From an uncultured Oscillospiraceae bacterium (GTDB taxonomy: Bacteria; Bacillota_A; Clostridia; Oscillospirales; Oscillospiraceae), in the NCBI GenBank assembly GCA_934667865.1, contig CAKUMR010000106.1, forward strand, positions 1 to 5,028: 5,028 nt of DNA, read 5' to 3'. Below the pieces are notes generated by a model. The model saw only the letters and a list, made by a program, of their open reading frames with translations. It searched no databases and was not told where the DNA came from. A program made the translations under genes and the position numbers. Each line of letters begins with the position of its first letter. The stretch's first letter is position 1. Positions 1-4,648 of this stretch are shown one piece after another.

Positions 1-69
1 TGTGCGCAGCCAGGAGATGAGGTTTTCCATCTGGGCCTGTGTGGTTCCTTTTCGTAATACGGTGATCAT
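1..69 (-). CDS. aroF: 3-deoxy-7-phosphoheptulonate (DAHP) synthase, N-terminal fragment cut by the window edge
   Basis: Only the first 23 codons are in the window; the gene continues beyond position 1. The visible peptide begins MITVLRKGTTQAQMENLISW. This matches the N-terminal pattern (M-I-x-V-L-x-x-G-T-T-x-x-Q-x-x-x-L-I-x-W-L) of the ferredoxin-like regulatory domain that precedes the barrel in the AroF/KDPG-synthase-like DAHP synthases common in Firmicutes. The enzyme condenses phosphoenolpyruvate and erythrose 4-phosphate in the first cytoplasmic step of aromatic amino acid synthesis. The ATG at 67-69 is chosen because a purine-rich site (AGGGAGAG) lies just upstream on the minus strand. 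The call is greatly strengthened by the context: the leader carries a terminator and a Phe/Tyr-rich leader peptide, the expected control for this pathway. No catalytic residue is visible, so identity rests on a short stretch plus context. Another enzyme of the aromatic pathway is the main alternative. Confidence 0.78.
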   Translation of the reverse strand, partial: MITVLRKGTTQAQMENLISWLRT

Positions 70-75
70 CTTTTT

Positions 76-83
76 CTCTCCCT
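76..83 (-). promoter_or_regulatory. Ribosome binding site of the DAHP synthase gene
   Basis: On the minus strand AGGGAGAG lies 6 nt before the ATG at 67-69. It is downstream of the attenuator U-tract, so it is transcribed only when the terminator is bypassed. Confidence 0.6.
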
Positions 84-88
84 GTCAT

Positions 89-125
89 AAAAAATAGGCT
101 GCACGAAAAGCATTTCGTACAGCCT
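89..125 (-). terminator. Intrinsic terminator acting as attenuator ahead of the DAHP synthase gene
   Basis: On the minus strand the arms AGGCTGTACGAAA (125 to 113) and TTTCGTGCAGCCT (108 to 96) form a 13-position stem. The one non-Watson-Crick position can be a U-G pair in RNA. The loop is the 4 nt TGCT. The hairpin is followed by A and then six T (94-89), the standard layout of a rho-independent terminator. It ends about 20 nt before the start codon and 23 nt after the leader-peptide stop codon. A terminator inside the leader of its own gene implies premature termination as a control step. Its 5' arm can instead pair with a segment inside the leader peptide coding region. Confidence 0.9.
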
Positions 126-168
126 TACAATACAATTTCAAAAGGACTTATTTGCAGCACGAAACGCT
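109..168 (-). promoter_or_regulatory. Antiterminator pairing of the aromatic attenuator
   Basis: On the minus-strand transcript AGCGUUUCGUGCUGC (168 to 154) can pair with GCUGUACGAAAUGCU (123 to 109). That gives 15 positions: 12 Watson-Crick pairs, two G-U pairs and one U-U mismatch, with a 30-nt loop between. The second partner is the 5' arm plus loop of the terminator, so the two folds are mutually exclusive. The first partner covers codons near the end of the leader peptide. A ribosome at the leader stop codon would cover it, while one stalled on the Tyr/Phe codons would leave it free. The pairing is seen in the sequence; the switching is inferred from the classical attenuation model. Confidence 0.78.
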
Positions 169-228
169 ATTACTTTCCATAAAAAAGTAATAGTTAAAGT
201 AATATGCAGCAAACGTCGAACGAAGCAT
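148..228 (-). CDS. Phe/Tyr-rich attenuator leader peptide, 26 aa
   Basis: A 26-codon minus-strand reading frame (ATG at 226-228, TAA at 148-150) too short for usual gene finders. The peptide starts MLRSTFAA, continues YYFNYYFF (residues 9-16), and ends SCCK. Nine of residues 6-16 are aromatic (five Phe, four Tyr counting F6), and residues 9-16 are all Tyr or Phe except one Asn. This composition is diagnostic of leader peptides such as PheL, whose translation senses charged tRNA. The site GGAAAGGA (246 to 239) lies 10 nt before the ATG. The frame lies between a near-perfect promoter and an intrinsic terminator in front of a DAHP synthase gene. The product itself probably has no function; translation speed through the aromatic codons is the signal. 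The lack of Trp codons suggests Tyr and Phe rather than Trp are sensed. Confidence 0.85.
   Translation of the reverse strand: MLRSTFAAYYFNYYFFMESNSVSCCK
167..193 (-). promoter_or_regulatory. Leader hairpin over the Tyr-Tyr-Phe-Phe codons
   Basis: On the minus strand CTATTACTTT (193 to 184) and AAAGTAATAG (176 to 167) are perfectly complementary over 10 bp with a 7-nt loop. The 5' arm contains the second Tyr-Tyr-Phe codon run of the leader peptide. It corresponds to the pause hairpin (1:2) of classical attenuators, which keeps polymerase near the ribosome and is opened by translation. It shares positions 167-168 with the antiterminator. Confidence 0.65.
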
Positions 229-259
229 GAAGTCTAGGTCCTTTCCATTGATACCCGGA

Positions 260-288
260 ATTATACCACGCGAAAGCACAGATTTCAA
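260..288 (-). promoter_or_regulatory. Sigma-A promoter of the aromatic leader and DAHP synthase
   Basis: On the minus strand TTGAAA (288 to 283), a 17-bp spacer, and a consensus TATAAT (265 to 260). The predicted start near 253 gives a short 5' end before the leader-peptide ribosome binding site. The -35 box overlaps the TGA stop codon of the upstream MATE gene (285-287). No terminator is visible after the MATE gene, so some transcription could also read in from it. Confidence 0.85.
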
Positions 289-1700
289 GTGGTTTCCGCG
301 TTTTTTTCAGCGGAAAGCGGACGAATCTTCTTTCGGTAGAGCAAAACCATCAGGAAAATGCTCAGTGCCAATGAGGCGACCTCCGCAATGGGGAAGGCAA
401 ACCAGACGGCATCCATGCTCCCGCTGAGGGAGAGCAGATACGCCACGGGGATCAGGACGATGAGCTGGCGCGTCATGGAAACGTACATGCTGTACTGGCT
501 CTTGCCGAGGCCCTGATAAACACCGTTGAAGATAATACACACGCCCGCCGCGAGGAAGGGGATACACATGATACGCAGAGCCGGCTCCCCAACGGCAAGC
601 GTTTCCGCGTCCGGATTGAAGAAGTCAAGCAGCACATCCGGAAACGCCAGAAACAGCACCGTGCCGAGCAGCATCATGGCGGTCGCGCCCAGAATCCCGT
701 ACTTGATCACGCTCGTGATGCGTTCTGGCTTGCGCGCGCCGTAGTTATAGGCGGAGATGGCCAGCACGGCGTTATTGATGCCGAACACCGGCATGAAGAT
801 AAAGCTCTGTAACTTGAAATACGCGCCGAACACCGTCTTTCCGGTCTCGCCCAGCATAGACTGGGTCAGAGGGTCGTTGAAGCGGTCGAGCACCAGATTG
901 AAGCTGTAGGTCATCAGCGAGCCGATGGCGATCATGAGCATGGAGGGGACGCCGATGCCGAGGATGCGGCCGATCATCTTTCCGCTGGGGCGGAAGCCCT
1001 TGAGAGACAGATGCACGTCCGTGTTTTTCTTCTTATTGAGCAGCACCGCAAGGAAGAAGGCGACGATCTGGCCGATCACCGTGGCGACGGCGGCGCCCGT
1101 GACCTCCATGCGCGGCAAGCCGAAATAGCCGAAGATGAGAATGGGGTCGAGGATGATGTTGATAATCGCGCCCGTTCCCTGTGTGATCATCGTGTAGGTC
1201 GTGCGGCCGGTGGACTGCAAAAGCCGTTCAAAAAGCACCTCGCCGAAGATGCCGAAGGAGGCAATGCAGATCACGCGGATATAGTCCACGCCGTAGGCGA
1301 CGGTTTCCGGCTGCGGGGTCAGCGAGCGCATATAGGGCTCCGCGCCGAAAATGCCGAACAGCACGCACAGGAGCATTCCGCAGGCAGAGAGCACCAGACC
1401 GTTGAGCGCGGAGGAATTGACCTCCTCCTGATTTTTCTCGCCCAGCGCGCGCGAAAGCAGCGCATTGACGCCGACGGCCACGCCCGTCGCGATACCGATC
1501 ATAATATTCTGCACCGGGAAGGCAAGAGAAACCGCGGTGAAGGCGTAGTTATTCGCATCCGAGATGCGCGAAACAAACACGCTGTCTACCACATTGTAAA
1601 ATGCCTGCACCAGCATGGACAGCGCCATCGGCAGCGCCATGCCCAGAAGCAGCCGCCCCATCGGGAGGACGCCCATCTTGTTTTCTTTCAAGGAGCTCAT
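285..1700 (-). CDS. MATE-family multidrug/toxin efflux transporter
   Basis: An integral membrane antiporter of the multidrug and toxic compound extrusion family, expected to export organic cations or drugs in exchange for Na+ or H+. From the ATG at 1698-1700 the protein has 471 residues, near the usual 450-480, and reads as about 12 hydrophobic segments in two halves. The first half opens with the family pattern ALPMALSMLVQAFYNVVDSVFV (about residues 22-43) followed by FPVQNIMIGIATGVAVGVNAL and the polar LGEKNQEE loop. The second half begins near residue 240 with ILGIGVPSMLMIAIGS and contains the ISAYNYGA motif. The frame is open up to a GTG at 1737-1739, but that codon coincides with the predicted transcription start, so the ATG is preferred. 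Its ribosome binding site is weak (GA-rich, AGAAAGAGAAAAG). It lies upstream of, and in the same direction as, the DAHP synthase, which has its own promoter. Substrate cannot be inferred. Confidence 0.93.
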   Translation of the reverse strand: MSSLKENKMGVLPMGRLLLGMALPMALSMLVQAFYNVVDSVFVSRISDANNYAFTAVSLAFPVQNIMIGIATGVAVGVNALLSRALGEKNQEEVNSSALNGLVLSACGMLLCVLFGIFGAEPYMRSLTPQPETVAYGVDYIRVICIASFGIFGEVLFERLLQSTGRTTYTMITQGTGAIINIILDPILIFGYFGLPRMEVTGAAVATVIGQIVAFFLAVLLNKKKNTDVHLSLKGFRPSGKMIGRILGIGVPSMLMIAIGSLMTYSFNLVLDRFNDPLTQSMLGETGKTVFGAYFKLQSFIFMPVFGINNAVLAISAYNYGARKPERITSVIKYGILGATAMMLLGTVLFLAFPDVLLDFFNPDAETLAVGEPALRIMCIPFLAAGVCIIFNGVYQGLGKSQYSMYVSMTRQLIVLIPVAYLLSLSGSMDAVWFAFPIAEVASLALSIFLMVLLYRKKIRPLSAEKNAETT

Positions 1701-1744
1701 CGTTCTTTTCTCTTTCTTATATAGATAATAGTCAAACACTATAT

Positions 1745-1772
1745 ATTATAAAAGATTATCCCCGGATTGCAA
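1745..1772 (-). promoter_or_regulatory. Sigma-A promoter of the MATE gene
   Basis: On the minus strand TTGCAA (1772 to 1767), a 16-bp spacer and TATAAT (1750 to 1745). The predicted start near 1738 leaves a leader of about 38 nt before the ATG at 1698-1700. This also argues against the upstream GTG start. Confidence 0.7.
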
Positions 1773-1914
1773 TAGTGAACGTCGGAAAAAGGCACTTTCT
1801 TCGCTTTCCGGCAGACAATTTTCAGATGCGTCCGGCAGTTCTTCCCGTAAGCAGCAGAATTTTCGTCAAACTGCACAAAAATTGGTGAGATGCTATGCTT
1901 TCCCTGCCAGTCTG

Positions 1915-1923
1915 TGATATACT
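1915..1923 (+). promoter_or_regulatory. Possible extended -10 promoter of the kinase-glpK operon
   Basis: TGA-TATACT (TGN plus a -10 box at 1918-1923) is the best plus-strand candidate in this region. There is no good -35 hexamer at 16-18 bp, which extended -10 promoters can tolerate. If used, the transcript would start near 1930 and carry a structured 5' leader of about 215 nt. A competing candidate is TTGCAA-18-TATTTT at 2032-2061. Confidence 0.4.
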
Positions 1924-1974
1924 CAGACTGTTAAAAAATGATCAAGCCAAAAGTTTCGGAGGGAGGGAAAGAGT

Positions 1975-2001
1975 GAAAGGGAACCGTTAGGGTTCCCTTT
2001 C
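1975..2001. repeat. Perfect 11-bp inverted repeat (hairpin 1)
   Basis: GAAAGGGAACC (1975-1985) and GGTTCCCTTTC (1991-2001) enclose a 5-nt loop. Neither strand has a T-run after the stem, so this is not a standard intrinsic terminator. It may be a transcript structure, a protein site or part of a dispersed repeat. Confidence 0.75.
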
Positions 2002-2026
2002 GCGTCCAATCACCCGCCGCAGCGGC

Positions 2027-2070
2027 CAAAATTGCAAAATAATATTACAAATCCATATTTTGCAATTTTG
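2027..2070. repeat. Perfect 15-bp AT-rich inverted repeat (hairpin 2)
   Basis: CAAAATTGCAAAATA (2027-2041) and TATTTTGCAATTTTG (2056-2070) are exact inverse complements around a 14-nt spacer. The left arm contains TTGCAA and the right arm TATTTT, 18 bp apart, so the palindrome could also hold a weak plus-strand promoter. It could serve as an operator. Its function is unknown. Confidence 0.75.
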
Positions 2071-2074
2071 CAGG

Positions 2075-2115
2075 CAGCTTGTCAAAGAAGTCCAAAGGAC
2101 TTTTTTGACAAGCTG
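2075..2115 (+). repeat. 19-bp hairpin with triloop upstream of the kinase ribosome binding site (hairpin 3)
   Basis: The arms are 2075-2093 (beginning CAGCTTGTCAAA, ending AAGTCC) and 2097-2115 (beginning GGACTT, ending TTTGACAAGCTG). They pair along their full length with one G-U position and an AAA loop. It ends 16 nt before the Shine-Dalgarno sequence at 2131-2138. No T-run follows, so it is unlikely to terminate transcription. Possible roles are mRNA stabilisation, translational control, or a dispersed palindromic element. Confidence 0.8.
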
Positions 2116-2130
2116 GATACTGCAACAATA

Positions 2131-2144
2131 GAAAGGAGTCCTTT
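2131..2144 (+). promoter_or_regulatory. Palindromic ribosome binding site of the kinase gene
   Basis: GAAAGGAG (2131-2138) is a strong Shine-Dalgarno sequence 9 nt before the ATG at 2148. It sits inside the small palindrome AAAGGAGTCCTTT (2132-2144), which could weakly fold on itself. AAAGGAGUCC (2132-2141) can also pair over 10 positions, with two G-U pairs, with GGACUUUUUU (2097-2106) from the 3' arm of the preceding hairpin. Confidence 0.6.
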
Positions 2145-2147
2145 GCC

Positions 2148-3065
2148 ATGACAACCGACCAGCTTCGTTCTCTGCTGACCGCCGACCCGTCGGCCGTCCT
2201 GGAGAGCGACAGAAGATTTTATTTCAAACAGATCGCGCAGGCCGCCGAGCTGATCGCCGCCAATGCGCGCCAGCGTCCCGTCGTCCTGCTCGCCGGGCCC
2301 TCCGGCTCCGGCAAAACCACGACCGCCCTGCTGATTGAGCGGGAACTGGACCGCAAGGGCATGGAGACCCACACGCTGTGCATGGACGACTATTTTCTCC
2401 CCCTGACCGAGCGGGAGATCGAGCTGCTGCACCGCAATGAGCTGGATCTGGAAAAGCCCACGCGCGTGGACATTCCCTTTTTTCAGCAGCAGCTCAGTCA
2501 GATCCTCGACGGGCAGGAGATCGAGCTGCCGCGCTATGATTTCAAGACCAGCCGCCGCGTCTTTGACGGGCGGACGCTCCGGCGCAAGCCCGGCGAGCTG
2601 ATCATCATGGAGGGCATCCACGCCCTGAATCCCGACGTCACCGGCCACGCCGACTCTACCACACGCATCTATGTCAGCGTGCGCACGCGCATCACGGCGC
2701 AGGACGGCAGCGTTCTGCACCCGTCCAAGATCCGTCTGGTGCGGCGGATGCTCCGCGACAATCTCTGCCGCGGCCGCCCCTACGAGCAGACGATCGGGAT
2801 GCGCGAGCGCGTGGACCGCGGGGAGCAGAAGTACATCATGCCCTTCAAGCAGCACGCGCACTACAGCATCGACTCGTTCTACTCCGCCGAAATGGGCGTT
2901 TACCACACCTGCCTTGCCGGGGCGCTGGATCGGCTGGAGGCGGAATATCCCGACCTTGCCGACGCGGTGCAGGTGCTCCGCGAGCTGCCGGAGGTCGATC
3001 CGGCGCTGGTGCCGGAGGATTCCCTGCTGCGCGAGTTTATCGGCGGCAGCGCGCTCCCCTATTAA
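2148..3065 (+). CDS. Uridine-kinase-like P-loop nucleoside kinase
   Basis: A 305-residue cytoplasmic protein of the uridine kinase/phosphoribulokinase fold. After an N-terminal helical stretch it has a Walker A loop, AGPSGSGKTTTA (residues 49-60), then the substrate-side motif MDDYF (79-83). These are followed by the lid-like ELPRYDFKTSRR (126-137) and the strand IIMEGIHAL (152-160), which resembles the Walker B region. The family normally transfers phosphate from ATP to the 5'-hydroxyl of uridine or cytidine in pyrimidine salvage. Here the exact substrate is uncertain. The kinase resembles the C-terminal half of clostridial nucleoside kinases that also carry TGS/threonyl-tRNA-synthetase-like domains, but those domains are absent. 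The start is supported by the GAAAGGAG site. It is the first gene of a tight operon with glpK, so a sugar- or glycerol-linked substrate is possible but unproven. Confidence 0.85.
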   Translation: MTTDQLRSLLTADPSAVLESDRRFYFKQIAQAAELIAANARQRPVVLLAGPSGSGKTTTALLIERELDRKGMETHTLCMDDYFLPLTEREIELLHRNELDLEKPTRVDIPFFQQQLSQILDGQEIELPRYDFKTSRRVFDGRTLRRKPGELIIMEGIHALNPDVTGHADSTTRIYVSVRTRITAQDGSVLHPSKIRLVRRMLRDNLCRGRPYEQTIGMRERVDRGEQKYIMPFKQHAHYSIDSFYSAEMGVYHTCLAGALDRLEAEYPDLADAVQVLRELPEVDPALVPEDSLLREFIGGSALPY

Positions 3066-3071
3066 ATCAAC

Positions 3072-3078
3072 GGAGGAG
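3072..3078 (+). promoter_or_regulatory. Strong ribosome binding site of glpK
   Basis: GGAGGAG sits 5 nt before the ATG at 3084, in the 18-nt gap after the kinase stop codon. It fixes the glpK start and supports co-transcription. Confidence 0.8.
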
Positions 3079-3083
3079 ATTCC

Positions 3084-4571
3084 ATGAAGAAATATATCGT
3101 TGCGCTGGATCAGGGCACGACCAGCAGCCGCGCCATCGTCTTTGACCGCACGCAGAACATCGTCGCCTCCGCGCAGCGGGAATTCCCGCAGATCTATCCG
3201 CAGTCCGGCTGGGTGGAGCACGACCCCATGGAGATCTATTCCTGCCAGTACGGCGTCATGATGGAGGCCATCACGCGCAGCGGCTGCGACGTACACGACA
3301 TCGCCGCCATCGGCATCACGAATCAGCGCGAAACTACGGTCGTCTGGGAAAAGGCCACCGGCCGCCCCATCTACAACGCCATCGTCTGGCAGTGCCGCCG
3401 CACAGCCGCGCTCTGCGACCGGCTGCGCGCCGACGGGCTGGAGGATTACATCCGCGACACGACCGGCCTTGTACTCGACGCCTATTTTTCCGCCACGAAG
3501 ATCCGCTGGATCCTCGACCACGTCCCCGGCGCGCAGGAGCGCGCCGAACGCGGCGAGCTGCTGTTCGGCACGGTGGACACGTGGCTTCTGTGGAAGCTGA
3601 CCGGCGGCGCCGTCCACGCCACGGACTACACCAACGCCTCGCGCACCATGCTCTTCGACATCCACCGTCTCTGCTGGGACGAGCGCCTGTGCGGCGCGCT
3701 GCGCATCCCCATGCAGATGCTGCCGCAGGTGCGCGACAGCAGCGGTCTGCTCGGCACCTGCAATGTGCAGGGCTGCGAGATCCCCATCGCCGGCATGGCG
3801 GGCGACCAGCAGGCGGCGCTCTTCGGGCAGTGCTGCTTTGACCGCGGCGACGCGAAGAACACTTACGGCACCGGCTGCTTCCTGCTGATGAACACGGGCG
3901 AAACGCCCTGCGTCAGCCGCCACGGTCTGGTCACGACCATTGCCGCCGGTCTGAACGGAAGGGTGACCTACGCGCTGGAGGGCAGCGTCTTTGTCGGCGG
4001 CGCAGTCATTCAGTGGCTGCGCGACGAGATGCGCTTCCTTAACGAATCGCGCGACGCGGAATACTACGCCGGCAAGGTCGCCTCCACGGGCGGGGTGTAC
4101 TTTGTTCCTGCCTTCACCGGTCTCGGCGCGCCGCACTGGGATATGTACGCCCGCGGCGCGATCGTCGGCATCACCCGTGGCACGCGGCGCGAGCACATCA
4201 TCCGCGCGGCGCAGGAATCCATCGCCTACCAGAGCATGGATCTTGCCGACGCGATGCAGAAGGACACGGGTGCGAAGCTCTCCGAGCTGCGTGTGGACGG
4301 CGGCGCGAGCCGGGACACCTTCCTGATGCAGTTCCAGGCGGATATGCTGAACTGCCCGGTAAAGCGCCCGGTCGTGCGCGAAACGACCGCGTTGGGCGCG
4401 GCCTATCTGGCGGGGCTTGCCGTCGGCTTCTGGAAAGATCAGGAGGAACTGAAGCGCCTGTGGCAGTGCGATGTGACTTTCCTGCCGCGCATGGACGAGG
4501 TCCGGCGGGAGGAATGCCGCCGCGGCTGGGAAAAGGCCGTCGGCCGCAGCCTCGACTGGGCGGAGCACTGA
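3084..4571 (+). CDS. glpK: Glycerol kinase
   Basis: Phosphorylates glycerol with ATP to sn-glycerol 3-phosphate in the cytoplasm, feeding glycolysis and lipid synthesis. The 495 residues match the usual length and run end to end without damage. Landmarks in order are the phosphate-binding start [11 protein letters not shown] (7-17), SGWVEHDP (41-48), and GITNQRE (77-83, with the glycerol-contacting Arg-Glu pair). They continue with W102 and Y134, [14 protein letters not shown] (162-175), [11 protein letters not shown] (239-249, with the likely catalytic base D241), and KNTYGTGCF (258-266). The last are [16 protein letters not shown] (299-314), TGLGAPHWD (345-353) and the adenosine-site [11 protein letters not shown] (402-412). 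This is the FGGY kinase fold with two actin-like domains. The activation-loop segment at about 221-234 reads [14 protein letters not shown]. It has neither the His that phospho-HPr modifies in many Firmicutes nor the Arg-containing fructose-bisphosphate loop of enterobacterial enzymes. No glpF or glpD is adjacent. Confidence 0.97.
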   Translation: MKKYIVALDQGTTSSRAIVFDRTQNIVASAQREFPQIYPQSGWVEHDPMEIYSCQYGVMMEAITRSGCDVHDIAAIGITNQRETTVVWEKATGRPIYNAIVWQCRRTAALCDRLRADGLEDYIRDTTGLVLDAYFSATKIRWILDHVPGAQERAERGELLFGTVDTWLLWKLTGGAVHATDYTNASRTMLFDIHRLCWDERLCGALRIPMQMLPQVRDSSGLLGTCNVQGCEIPIAGMAGDQQAALFGQCCFDRGDAKNTYGTGCFLLMNTGETPCVSRHGLVTTIAAGLNGRVTYALEGSVFVGGAVIQWLRDEMRFLNESRDAEYYAGKVASTGGVYFVPAFTGLGAPHWDMYARGAIVGITRGTRREHIIRAAQESIAYQSMDLADAMQKDTGAKLSELRVDGGASRDTFLMQFQADMLNCPVKRPVVRETTALGAAYLAGLAVGFWKDQEELKRLWQCDVTFLPRMDEVRREECRRGWEKAVGRSLDWAEH

Positions 4572-4573
4572 GG

Positions 4574-4596
4574 GAAATTGCCCCGCGTGCAATTTC
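4574..4596. repeat. Small inverted repeat after glpK
   Basis: GAAATTGC (4574-4581) and GCAATTTC (4589-4596) form an 8-bp stem with a 7-nt loop directly after the glpK stop codon. It lacks a following T-run on the plus strand. It may protect the 3' end or be an accessory part of the terminator region. Confidence 0.5.
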
Positions 4597-4648
4597 AAAA
4601 AAATTCCCGGGCGACCTGCTGAAGCAGGCCGCCCGGGATTTGGTTTTT
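4597..4648. terminator. Bidirectional intrinsic terminator between glpK and the CBS gene
   Basis: The hairpin at 4605-4638 has an outer stem TCCCGGGCG/CGCCCGGGA, one A-C mismatch, an inner stem CCTGC/GCAGG and a TGAA loop. On the plus strand it is followed by TTTGGTTTTT (4639-4648), ending glpK transcription. On the minus strand it is followed by seven T (4603-4597), ending transcription of the convergent CBS gene. The plus-strand T-tract overlaps the stop codon of the CBS gene at 4647-4649. Confidence 0.9.

Larger units (their letters stand above)
1740..2147. other. Divergent intergenic region with promoters and hairpins, no gene seen
   Basis: About 450 bp, counted from the MATE start codon to the kinase start codon, contain no credible protein gene on either strand. 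The left part holds the MATE promoter and two direct copies of TCCGGCAG (1807-1814 and 1831-1838). The middle holds a possible plus-strand extended -10 promoter. The right part (1975-2115) is a chain of three strong palindromes. The AT-rich composition differs from the GC-rich genes around it. No known riboswitch or T-box pattern was recognised. Confidence 0.7.

Noticed and set aside
227..427. 66-codon plus-strand open frame at the MATE 3' end
   Set aside because: It overlaps the minus-strand promoter and MATE coding end, has no ribosome binding site and no recognisable sequence.
1011..1724. 237-codon plus-strand open frame opposite the MATE gene
   Set aside because: It is the antisense shadow of a clear membrane transporter, with His/Arg/Ala-rich composition and no ribosome binding site or family resemblance.
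1701..1739. GTG at 1739 as the start of the MATE gene
   Set aside because: It coincides with the predicted transcription start and has no ribosome binding site; the ATG at 1698-1700 gives the usual family N-terminus.
1938..1976. Possible 12-codon upstream ORF (MIKPKVSEGGKE) before the kinase operon
   Set aside because: There is no ribosome binding site before the ATG and no regulatory codon bias, so it is not supported as a leader peptide.
1975..2001. Hairpin 1 as an intrinsic terminator
   Set aside because: No T-run follows the stem on either strand, and no gene ends toward it.
2105..2130. Perfect TTGACA as a -35 box just before the kinase gene
   Set aside because: It is part of the 19-bp hairpin arm, no acceptable -10 box lies 16-18 bp downstream, and the transcript would start at the Shine-Dalgarno sequence.
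2082..4598. 838-codon open frame on the minus strand across the kinase and glpK genes
   Set aside because: It lies fully antisense to two well-supported genes, is composed of low-complexity Ala/Arg/Gly/Val/His-rich sequence typical of the complement of GC-rich coding frames, matches no family I recognise and runs through the intergenic gap only because stops are rare.
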